NCBI GenBank assembly: GCA_014526335.1
Contig: JACTAT010000024.1
Span: forward strand, 459,635 to 523,634
Source: Chrysaora quinquecirrha
Lineage: Eukaryota > Cnidaria > Scyphozoa > Semaeostomeae > Pelagiidae
Length of the DNA: 64,000 nucleotides
Direction of reading: 5' to 3'
The notes under the pieces are model-generated. The model had not been told where the DNA came from, ran no database searches, and saw only the letters and a list, made by a program, of their open reading frames with translations. Position 1 is the stretch's first letter; the number at the start of each line of letters is the position of its first letter. Positions 10,600 to 21,044 of the stretch are shown piece after piece. The position numbers and the translations under genes were made by a program.

Positions 10600-11160
10600 A
10601 GAGTTATTTTATCGCTGTAACGTAATTTATCTTCATTATATAAAGATTATAAATATTTTGTTCAAATTCTGAAATTGTTTACAAACAGATCACAGAAGAA
10701 TTAATCAAATCAAAGCGTATCAATAACAGTGGAACACCAGAACTCAAGCAACCTTTCACTGCTAACAACATTCTTTCTGCCTATCAGTGTGCGCCCACAT
10801 CTTAGATGTGTGGGAACACTAAAGTCATGTATTAAAAAACATACCAACAACATCTACAAAGGTACCCAGCATTCATTATCAGGAGGTAATAGATCCAAAT
10901 AAGCTTCCGGTAGTTTTGAGTGGAGAATAGTCGAAACATTCTGACATTTGGAGCTTGGGCATGTAAATGACAGTCAGAAAAACTTTTTTGCAGAGAATTT
11001 GAATGTCTACTTTTGAAGGGAGCATTGAGCAATCAGTAGTCAATGTTAAAGGAAACTATAAATGCTATCTTCTAGAAATTTTGCATCAATACTAATGTTT
11101 TTAAGGGATAAAACATATGCTATATTATTTTTGTTTCACGATACATACACGCATCATCTC
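10600..11160. other. No recognisable gene
   Basis: AT-rich sequence without a convincing frame. Terminal inverted repeats of the ISL2EU-like element could not be identified here or near 7.7-9.0 kb. Confidence 0.4.
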
Positions 11161-11164
11161 AAAA

Positions 11165-11960
11165 CTATGTCTTCAGTTTCAGTCTTGGCTTTTTGTTAGA
11201 CTGTATTTTAGTTGGCTGAGGTATCTGTATGAAGTGAGATACAATAGATGTAACTTTATGGTTGTCCTGTTGAGCAGCTACTCCTGACTTATTGGGATAA
11301 ATCACATTGTATGGTTTTGTCGTGAAAGGTGAGGTCAGTTTGTTGTGTCTGTCTTCCTTAAAAAGCACAAAATCTCCAACTTGAATGGTACTGTCCTTCA
11401 TATCTTTTCTTTTGTTGGCATATTGTTTGAGGTACTCTTGACAGTGCTGTTCATGGTTCTTTGCTTCTGTCTGTCTATGCTTAACAGTTTCTTTTGATAA
11501 TGTTGGAAGCTTTCCATAATTAGCAGCTTTAAACAGTAGTTCAGCTGGAGGTTCTTTAGTTTTTGTATGAGGAATTGTTCTATATTGTAGCAAAAATCTG
11601 TTTATCTCCTGCTGCCATACCCTCCCCTCCATTTTAACAGTTTTCAGTGCTTTTCGGAGAGTTTGATTAAAACATTCTACTTCACAGTTCCCTTGTGGCC
11701 ATTTCGTGTAGCTGGGTCTTTGCTGATGCTGAGAGCTGTCAGGTATCAGTAGTAATCATCACCACTGAAGGGGGTCCATTATCATAGGTTATAAATGTTG
11801 GTAACCCATGGACTGCAAATATCTTGCCTAATTTAGGTATAATGGTGGAGGCTCTAATCGAGTGAATGATTCCCAGTTTGAGGAATCTGGAATATTGGTC
11901 GTTAATGACTAGACAATATTTGTCTGAAGGAAGTCCTTTATAAAAATTGATTCATAGTTT
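11165..11960 (-). pseudogene. Ty3/gypsy integrase fragment
   Basis: The upstream part (about 11690-11960) reads in broken frames as IFAVHGLPTFITYDNGPP, with the second catalytic Asp, and WPQGNCEVECFNQTLRKAL, with the Glu. The frame at 11165-11632 continues with VWQQEINRFLLQYRTIPH, TKEPPAELLF, and the C-terminal VGDFVLFKEDRHNKLTSPF that precedes KPYNVI. These are the core and C-terminal domain of a Ty3/gypsy integrase. No RT, gag or LTRs are nearby, so this is an isolated fragment. Confidence 0.85.
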
Positions 11961-11964
11961 TTGT

Positions 11965-12500
11965 CACCCTGAAATTTTTACTCAAAACAACAGATATCAA
12001 ATCTTCCTGTGATACAAACATTTGAAAGACTCCAGGTCACTGCCTTATCTGTCATAACCTGACAATGTTTGAAGTTATTTCTTACTTATTACTTCAGGTT
12101 ATGCTTGGGCTATCTACTGGAATGTTTTGTTGTACTCGATTTAGGGGGAGAAATCCAGATCAATTGGAAATATCTTGTAGTGTATCCTGTGATCGTACGT
12201 GCACTGGGGTGTTAGTAAGTAATGAACTTGCCTTCACTCTGCTGTATACCAGACATAAAGGCATGTAAGGATGGGGAGTACTACCCCCTCCAAAGAAACT
12301 TTTCTGCCTGTCCAACAACAGCACAAGTTTGCCCTAACAGATCCAATGGGTATATTATAGATTATAGGAATTATTATAGGAATTGCTTTTATTTTAGTTA
12401 TCCTCTTTATTAAAGTATGGACATGTTATGTTAATTACTTGAATATACTGTTAAATAGGAGTGTCACACAAGTGGCACACGGGACTCTGTTACATGATAT
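11965..12500. other. No recognisable gene
   Basis: Sequence between the gypsy fragment and the 3' end of the multi-exon gene. It has short plus-strand frames only (12065-12413) without family features. Confidence 0.4.
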
Positions 12501-12501
12501 A

Positions 12502-15500
12502 TTAGAAAATAGAACTAATGTCTATTGTAATAGTTTTCTTTAAGTATTGGAGAGCATTGACCCAGTCTTTAGGTTTGATATCCTCTGGCTTTGCAATAAT
12601 CTGCTGACATTCCTCTATGAAGGCTTGTGGGAGCAATTTTGGGTAAGCAATTTTCGTGATGCTCATTATTTTACATTTGGGAAAATGTAGAAGTTGTTTA
12701 TGTTTTACAGCTACAGTGTTTATTCTTCAGAAAAGATGCAAAGTTCCCTCTAGAAAATGTCATTCTGTTAGTTTCTTAGGCAATTTAAACCAATGCAAAT
12801 AATGTATTCATGTCTGATTTCTTGTCATATTCTGAGTAGTTTGACACCAAAATGCCTTCTCAAAATCACAACCCATTGCGGTAAATTCCAAGACTACTAC
12901 ATGTTGTTTCATTCCAAAAATGATAATTCTTTACAATTTGGCAGAGGAAACTCACTAGAATGTCAATTCCAAAGATACCTTAAACATATAAGAATAAATA
13001 CATACTTCATTGCAATCAGTTCTGTTTTATAAATATACATTTTTCTTCATTACCAATTTATGAAGATCAGCTTATGTGCTATATTGTCTGCCAATATTCG
13101 AAAAAATGCACTCACAGTGATATGCCTGACATGTTTTGGTCACCACCAGATAGCAGCAGTGCATGGTCTCTTCTGGTAGCTCCTTGCCCATGGTTTAGGA
13201 TCTCTTGGGTGAATGTTTTCCCTACATTCATGGCCTTTCCATACAAGAGGGCAATATTTGTTTCACCTGTAAGTAATTTTTGATATTCAAGAATAGCCTA
13301 TTTCCTTTATTACACACTTTGGTTCCCAATATGCGCTTAAGTGCATATATTCTTGTGAGTTTGATTTGAATGCTAAGTGAGTATGACCAGGGATTTAATT
13401 TTGGCAATATAAACCTATCTACTTAAAAACTCCTAATTTTTTAACAGGCAGATCAACAAATTTTGCTCTAAGCGTTTAAACATCAAACAAGCTGAGAAAT
13501 TTGAAAATTGATACTTTCTCTCAGTTTTTTTTTAAACATGAAAGTTAAATCAGAGTGGATCAACGTTTCAAAGGATGTGTCATTGACAGTTTTCAAAAGC
13601 ACGTTTATGGTGGAAAAGTGGGTATGATATGGCCGTTTATCTAAGAATTTAAACCGGTGGACATAAGCACACTAAATTGCTTAGTGGAAACCAAACTTAA
13701 TGAAGCATGATGTTTTAAATTAGAAATCTACCTTGTTGACACCTGCTACAATGGCCATTGCTGCAACTGTCACAATGTACACAGGGTTGAGAAATGCTCA
13801 GATGATTATTGACAAGAGGATTGTGTGTTTGGAGGCAATATTTTCCAACAATTAATCATTAATATCAGCCAAGTCTCATTACAAAAAGAATGGTTTAAAT
13901 ACTCACGGGTTTCTGCTGTTTCTCCCTGACACATTGAATAAGGAACGAGTCGGGATAGAACAAAAGCTCTTGCCAACTTAAAAGGCTTTTTAATTACTGT
14001 CATGTTGCTTGACAGATCCAAGAACCTGCAAAGAGTATATATTTAAATGCAGTGAGAAGACCCCATTAGGAAAAAAATTATTTACTTCAAGCAGCATAAT
14101 TTTTTACCTCTGTGAACAATTCAAAAAAAGAGGAAATTGTCCTATTGTGTGTACTGTTGTCCAAATGTTGGTTATTGGAGATGGATTGCTCAGAAACGAC
14201 GATGGGGTGAATGGACAGACCTAGGTATACTGTTGTCAAGATAAAACCCATCCCTTATAGCATTGTAATTTTTCATCAAGTATAAGATAACAATCCAGGC
14301 AGAATGGGTTCTCTATCCCATATACATTAAGGTTGATACCATGTATTGTGGAGCCCAAATTTTTATTTTCTAATTATCGTGTAGTATTATTTGGAAATCT
14401 GTATTCTTCGCTGTCAGCACTTTGATAGATCAGTATCTGTGTCATTATTAACATGGAATGGCCTTTCTTGCGGAAAATGCAATGAAATTTTCCGTAGCTG
14501 TAGCAATGCCATAGCAACCAAGTTTTCTGGTAAAATTTTTGGCAGAGCAATAAATAGTTGACAAAAAAAGAAACTTGTTTGCTAAATCTTAAAAATGCTA
14601 AGTTTTCAATTACCTTTTGTTGATTTCATTGCAGACAGTCTTGTCGCCTGAAAGTTTATCTACAATGCTTAATATGGCATTTTCTACTGTCCTTCCAGGT
14701 AGTGAAAAGAACTTCACCTAGTGTTGTTGCAGACGCCTGCCATTTTCAATTTGGAGCTAAAATTAAAGATTGTATTATGTTTAAAAGGTTGCCTGTTTTT
14801 AAAGCATACCACGCCTGGCATAAACGTTGAAGATCTATGATATGATTTTCTCTTGAATTGCCACTTGAATAACCTGATGAAATTACACTTAAAGTTATTT
14901 CCGTTTGACATTTATGACATCAATGGTGGAATGATTTAGGTAGTATTGTCTTATTTCAGATTCCTATAACTAGTTTGAGAAATAAACTTCATGCATGCAT
15001 AAATCTTACTACAGTTGTGTCCTCTTTCAAATACAACAAGTAGTCACTGAGGTCTATTCTTGATAATCCTCCACTGACAAATAGCCTGGAACCAAATCCA
15101 TTTCTTAATGCAGCAGCAAACTTTGTTCTAACATCAAAGACATTTATATTCAACACTATGTTCCTGAAAATGAAACAATAGATTAAGATGTATTAAGATT
15201 ATATTCTTTTCTCTTCCACTTTAAGTCCATTCTACTCTATCCTATTTTCATTTTCATCCTTCCATTCCATTCAACCATATGTTCATTCCGTTCTGTCTAT
15301 TCCATTCCTTTCTATGTCAATTCCCTTTTGTGTTTTCCTTTTCATCCAGTGGTTATTCCATTCTGTCAATTTCATTCCATCTCATTTCCATTCCATTCCT
15401 TTTTATGTCCACTCCATCCTAAATTCATTCTAGTTGATCCTACTCTCACTCCCTTCTATCTATTCCATTCCATCCTAAGTCCATTCTACTCTATCCCATT

Positions 15501-17435
15501 CTCATTCCCTTCCTTCTATTCCATTCCATCATATGTTCATACCATTCTTTCTAATCCATTCCAGGCTGGGTTCATTGCATTCTCTCTATTCTATTCAACC
15601 CTATGTCCATTCCATCCCAACATTCCTTTCTTTGTCCATTCAATTGCTTCTATTCCATTCCATCCTAAGTCAATTCCATATTATTCAATTCCATCCCAAG
15701 TTCATTCCATTCTCTCTATTCCATTCCATCCCAACATTTCGTCTTATTATCACATTCCACCGATCTATTGCTTCATTTCATTATATTGCTGATTGCCCTT
15801 TTCAGCTTTTCGTTACAATTTCAACATACACGCTTTTTTTATAAAGAACCTAGCTCGGGGCCTAGTTCTTAAAGTTTCTTATTTTTGGATCTCTTTTGAG
15901 ACAATTGTAGTTCCAAAAGTTCCTTAATAGTTCCTTAATTTTAACTGCACATACAGTTTGATGACTATGAAACAGATACACTTGGACGTAAGCAAAGCTC
16001 AAGAGTACTGAAGGAAACATTTGATACATGCGTAACATAAAATTTATGTGATTTTCTTCTGCTAATGAAAGGAAGCGGCATTGTAATTCTGGATTGTTTG
16101 CATTGTTCTTTACTTAATTTCCCTCTACTAGTATAAGTTCTTTAAATTTTCTGGCCTTCTGTTCCTTATAAAGTGGTTCCTTATAAAAAAGATGTGTACA
16201 TACCGACTTGCCCACACTTGAAAAGGGAAGGATGAAACAATTTTTGGGAATGACCGTTTTCTTATATTAAGTAGATTGAAAACCAAAAACTTGCTTACTT
16301 AGTTACAATCTGGTTCTCGTTTGATAATCCTCTGCATGAACACACCCAATACCCAGCAATTTGCTTTTTTGTTTGATCTTCTAGGGTCCCAATGATTTTT
16401 AGAACAAAGTCCCCCAAGAGAGCTTCATTTGCTGCACCTTTACGCCCATTGGCCTGTTTGTAATATGTAGATTTGTTCTTAACGATGTACCAATTCTTTC
16501 GGTTAGACTCGTCATAGGATGAATTCATGGGTTCATTCACATACGATAACTGCAACATGAAATAAACGAAGTCACGAACAAGCGAAATTTATGAGAAAAA
16601 TGGTGAACAATTTTACGGTAAGTTGAGATGAAAAAATGAAAATCTTCCTCTGTTTCCGACATTGTTACAACAGTGCGTTTTCTTTCCCGGTATGTATCGT
16701 CTGTCCGAATCAGCCTCCAAAAAGACTTACAATGGATGAATGTGAATAGAAACTGATCATAAGTAAGGCAATGGCGCCTGCAGGCGTATTCTATGATAAT
16801 TATTTGTAATGATTGCTAGCGGAAACACTGCGCAGTTCCCTGAAGTCACATTTTCCAGAACACGAGACTCTCAGATGAAGATGGTCTTATTTTTAGATTC
16901 TGCATGTTATGTGCCTTTTGTATTGAATGTATTAACAATGGGGAATAAGGCTTCGCGGTCTGCAAACAATCCTTTCACGCCAATATTATAATGAAGTCGG
17001 GAAAGTGTGTTTAAGACTAGTACCGTACATTCACGCTACGATTTTTTCCTGCTTTTTTTAGAAGTACAAATACCTATGGAAAAGTAGATATGCTGGTGTA
17101 TATCATGGGATATCTTCAATGATTTTTTCCAGGAGTTTCTTCTATGAAAGTACCCTCACTGAGTTTTTGTTCTTCAGTATAACCCCGCAAAAAGGGCACT
17201 CTTGTTCTAAAAAGAAAGCCTCTGCCCAAGGAACTGGTACTTCTTAAAAATTTTGTACACCTCTCCAAGGTATCGTTCTAACTGAAATCTCGTACGCTTT
17301 TTTGAAGATGCTTCTCACCTCTGGAGAAATGTAGCCCATCAACAGCCCTACGCGAAGAGACAAATTCATCACCATTTTAAGCACTTCCTTTATGTAATCT
17401 CGAAGTAAACATATCCCTCGGGCTTGCTTCAGAGA
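12502..17435 (-). CDS. Unrecognised multi-exon gene with open, phase-compatible exons and a P-loop-like motif
   Basis: Minus-strand exons inferred from splice consensus: 17435-17319 (optional first), 16549-16299, 15163-15010, 14717-14614, 14025-13907, 13766-13743 (8-codon microexon, skippable), 13266-13116, 12661-12502 with a TAA. Every junction keeps codon phase and no exon contains a stop, unlike all neighbouring genes. If the first exon is not used, an ATG at 16558 opens exon two in frame. Visible features are NWYIVKNKSTYY, AGYWVCSCRGL, SRLFVSGGLSRIDLSDYLLY, VPYSMCQGETAET and YGKAMNVGKTFT, close to a Walker A but with one residue too many. I do not recognise the family; a faint likeness to DUF927-type helicase/primase N-termini is only a guess. 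The last acceptor is weak. About 320-360 residues in total. Confidence 0.5.
15220..15770 (+). repeat. Degenerate CCATT/TTCCAT pyrimidine-rich satellite-like array
   Basis: About 550 bases made of variants of ATTCCATTCC, with recurring TCCTAAGTCCATTC and TATTCCATTCC words. The unit drifts between five and ten bases. It lies in the intron between exons 16549-16299 and 15163-15010 of the minus-strand gene. The apparent Phe/Pro/Ser/His-rich frames inside are by-products of the repeat. Confidence 0.85.
15829..16196. mobile_element. TA-flanked MITE, copy 1
   Basis: The ends are inverted: the left begins CACGCTTTTTTTATAAAGAA and the right, reverse-complemented, begins CACATCTTTTTTATAAGGAA. TA dinucleotides flank both sides (15827-15828, 16197-16198), as for Tc1/mariner/pogo elements. 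Sub-terminal AAGTTTCTTA and GTTCCTTA words repeat inside. It sits in an intron of the minus-strand gene. Confidence 0.75.
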
Positions 17436-17452
17436 CTAATCGTCATGCGTTA

Positions 17453-18258
17453 CACGTTTTTTATAAGGAACACCTTTATAAGGAACTCGAGGCTGAAAAT
17501 TCCCAGAAAATTAAGGAACTGCCGAGGCTCGGATGAAAAACTAAAAATAATGTTTTTCAAGAACAAGATGATTTGTACAAAAAATAGCAGAATAACAATT
17601 CATTTCCCATCGCTCTTCCAAAAAAGACTCCATTTATATTTAAGGTTAGAAAATGAAGCAAGTTTATATGAATTTGCTGTAAAAATTAGTATTATAGTAT
17701 AGTGGTATTGTATAAAAATTAACATATCTCACAAAAAGGAACAGCATGAGGAAGTTCAGCCTCATTTTGTTAAAAAATTAAAGAATGCCAGGCATCGACC
17801 TCGCCAGCCTCAACTCAGACCAAAGGCCCCTTAGAAAAGAAACGTGTAATTGTTGTGTGAAATCTCAGAACAGATATCGAAGTGTCAGCAAAGGAAAATA
17901 TATAATACTAGCAGTATTTTTTATTCATAATGACACTACAAGATTTTTTTATAAGAAACTGGTTAATAAGAAACCTTGAACTAGGCACCCAAAAAGTTAA
18001 GAAACTTTTAGAACTAGGAAGAAGGAGTTAAGAAACTTAAGAAATTTTCCTGTGATTTCTCAAACCAGCATGGCTAATTCTTTGTAATACAATAATATTA
18101 ATAATTTGCTTGCTATATTCACGTTCTTTTATCATTTTACTGCAATTTATTTCCATTAGATTAAGAAACTGTTGAGAAACTTATAGAACTTAAATTCGGC
18201 CACAAATTAAGAAACTTTTAGAATTAGGGCCGGAGCCAGGTTTCTTATAAAAAACGTG
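17453..18258. mobile_element. TA-flanked MITE, copy 2, same terminal repeats as copy 1
   Basis: The left end reads CACGTTTTTTATAAGGAACA and the right end, reverse-complemented, CACGTTTTTTATAAGAAACC. TA flanks both sides (17451-17452, 18259-18260). Its interior differs from copy 1 but shares TTAAGAAACTTTTAGAA-type words. It lies immediately upstream of the optional first exon of the 12.5-17.4 kb gene. Confidence 0.75.
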
Positions 18259-18259
18259 T

Positions 18260-19180
18260 ATATCACAGATACATTGTCATACAAAGACAAGGATTAATTA
18301 GAAAACAAAATAACTTAAAAAACTAGAAGTACAGTACAGTAATGGGATAATACAATAAACCATCTAAAGCCTTTGGAGTAAAATTTTGAAAAAAAAACTT
18401 TGCTATAAATTAGCTGAAATCTGAGGAAATTTATTCGTCATTTAACAGCTTTCTTTAAATTGTTTATTTCATTCAAACACGTTTTTATTACACTTTCAAT
18501 AAGCAACTAGATTTTGGCCAAGCCCGCAAGAGTTGCTTAACAAATCTAGTATTTCAGGGAAATTAACAAGTTTGCAAGGGTGTCTTGTATGGAATAAGTA
18601 AGCTATTTCACTAAAATTTTTTACAAAATCTCAGCCCTGGTTGCTTGTTGATAAGTGGCTTGTTGATAAGTTGCTTTTTCAATTTGAGGTGTGGGTGTGA
18701 CTGAAACGTGAGTTTTTGAAAAACACGGAGCATTTGCTAGACGCACTCAGATTGATGGCCGCATTGTGTTTTGTTGGCAATGGCGGCTAAAATAAATCTG
18801 AAGCTGGGACCATTAATGTAGTTTTGGCTGGGAACATATGAATAATATCGTTATAGTATATTTCTTCACTGGAATTAACTAAAATCTGAGAAAGGTAAAA
18901 ATCCTTTTGTGGAACTCAGATGGCCAAAGCAGAAAGCCATTATAGGTACTTTTTAAGTTTTCTTTAGGCCCATCTTAAAAGCTGATGCCAAAAATTTAAC
19001 GCTATAAATATCAATGATCAATGCTTTAGGATGATAACTTATTTTTTCCCTACTCAATTGAAAACTTTGTACTTCAATGCAGCAGTGATTGCAGTTTAAT
19101 GAATCTAATTATGCTGATAAATTAATTCAACTGCTATACCCTTCACGTAATGAATTACATTCCAAACTTATGCTTCCTGA
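18260..19180. other. No recognisable gene
   Basis: AT-rich sequence. A few related words around TAAGCAACTAGATTT and GATAAGTTGCTTTTTC (18,500-18,690) may be partial inverted copies. Nothing coding was recognised. Confidence 0.4.
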
Positions 19181-19186
19181 CTACAA

Positions 19187-20717
19187 AACAAGCCTTTCAA
19201 ACTCATCTCTGCCTGCAGGAGATTTTGAAATAATTTTTTTCTGCTGTTCTGCAATCTTTTTGTTTTGATAGAAATCCATTATGTAATTATAAAAGAAGTG
19301 CATGTGAAAATTCTGCATGCATGAACTTCACAACCTTTTAATGTTTTTTCTGCTGTTTTCAGATTCCTGATAGCTTGTCTTGACAGTATTTGCTTGTCTG
19401 CAGTTGTTCACGTCATGGAAAATATACAGAGGAGACTTGTGAGGATTTGTAAAAGAATGGAACCTATCACCTACCACATATCTTCTTGGTTTGCCAGAAA
19501 ATAGATGGACAAACATTTCATCAGGTGGATCATATGTGTCTGTACCCTTGTACTCCCTTGGCACTACTTCTGGTGCACTGATGCCCTAAAAGGGGTAAGC
19601 AGTAAAACTTGTATAATGTTACAGTATGCAAATTAAAAAGTTTTTTATTGATTTGTGAGCTTTTTTATTCTAATATTAATATATTCTAATTTAATGTTAT
19701 TCAGAATAATTACAACATACCGATTTTGGCTTTTTATCAGCATTTGGCACTTCAAAGCAACCATCAAATTTACCCCAAAGTGAATCAGTCATTTCTGGAT
19801 CTCTTGCATTCAAATGCCGTACAAGAGTGCAGGCAGTGTCACATACAAATGTGATTGGAGGATGGCACAATGAAAGATATAAATCAGCTGCATCTCTTAC
19901 TGACTCTGAGGTAATGAGGAACTTGCTTGCCACTGTACACTACAAAAAACGACTGCTCTTAGTAATCTACCTTTAAGGACATAATTGTTGGGCAGTTTTG
20001 AAAACGTATGGTCAGATCCCTAGCTGGCCAAATTAGCCCAGTTCCCAAGTTCAGTGCTGGGTATTTTGTTGCAAGTATGAGATATAAGATATTCATTGTG
20101 TTGGCATTTTATGGAGGATGGGGCAGATACATAGACCCCAAATCAGTATGACTCTGTATCTGCCTCAACTTATTTTGTCAGTGGTTGTGGGATATTTTAA
20201 TTGATCTACTCTGTCTCCTCCCCTTACTCGAAGAGACTTTAAAATTCTGTACATAACTGTATATGATTAAGAAAATATATAGGTAAATTGAAAGAAGAGA
20301 AGACCACATAACTGGCTGCTTTGTGTAGAAATCATTATTACGGCAAAGAGTTAAATAAACAAGCAAGCAGGAACATCGCAAAGCAAAAAACGACAGAAAA
20401 ACTATTAGTTTCTGATTAAAATTCTTTTTTAACTAATATTTCGCACTGCCAAGCAGGGCTTCTTCATAGTTCACAGCGAAATATTATTCAAAAAAGTATT
20501 TTAATCAGAAACTATATATTTTCTGTTGTTTTTGCATCACAGTGTTCCTGCTTGTTTTTTAATATATAGTAATTGTGTATACAAAACTTACACCATGTCT
20601 GCAGACAAAGTGCTAGAAACCACCAGTTCGGCCTTCTGCTTGTTTGAGTTTGTGACATGGTGATTTTCCAATTAGTATGCTTGCATATAATGCTTGTACC
20701 TTGTGTCCCAGCAAATC
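19187..20717 (-). pseudogene. Spliced TE-associated protein resembling KDZ/HMGXB3-type genes, with in-frame stops
   Basis: Three minus-strand exons fit splice consensus and keep phase 0: 20717-20592 (acceptor TTTCCAG, donor GTAAGT), 19939-19721 (acceptor TTTTGTAG, donor GTATGT) and 19585 onward. Motifs are HFVCRHG, SVRDAADLYLSLCHPPITFV, CDTACTLVRHLNA, RRYVVGDRFHSFTNPHKSP and HDVNNCRQANTVKTSYQESE. Likeness to predicted invertebrate KDZ-transposase/HMGXB3-related proteins is by memory only. A TAG interrupts exon one (GGF-stop-HF), and a TGA follows KRL near 19328. Coding similarity continues past that TGA as SSCMQNFHMHFFYNYIMDFY to a TAG near 19183. Apart from the two stops, the exons read cleanly. 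Confidence 0.55.
20357..20558. repeat. Near-perfect inverted repeat forming a long hairpin
   Basis: The left arm (about 20357-20452) and right arm (about 20470-20558) are reverse complements with few mismatches, sharing AACAAGCAAGCAGGAACA-like ends and TTTCTGATTAAAAT in the centre. The loop is short. It falls inside the intron downstream of the 20717-20592 exon, so it looks like a small foldback insertion. Confidence 0.75.
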
Positions 20718-21044
20718 CTGGAAACAAGAAATATATCTCAATGCATTAAACAGAAACAAATGCAGTCCACAGAGAGCTTAGGGCTGGGGAGCATTTTAAT
20801 GCAAATATTGCAAATGTCTGAAAAACTGGTTATTTTTTAAACAGGGTTTATGTAGCTTTGTGTCAGAGTTGTATCATGTATTTTCAGAAAATATGAGGTG
20901 AAATTTTTCAAATGACAGCAACAGAACGCGAACTATATTTATTGAATTGAGAGGACGTTTCATTGTCTGTGGTAGCTTTTTATGCTACTCTTATAAAAAC
21001 CTCAATAAGTTAAATGCCTAAACGGTTTGGATTTTTATACATAC

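Noticed and set aside
15328..15844. Two long plus-strand frames rich in Phe, Ser, Pro, His
   Set aside because: They lie wholly within the CCATT-type repeat; two overlapping frames are open simply because the repeat lacks stop words.
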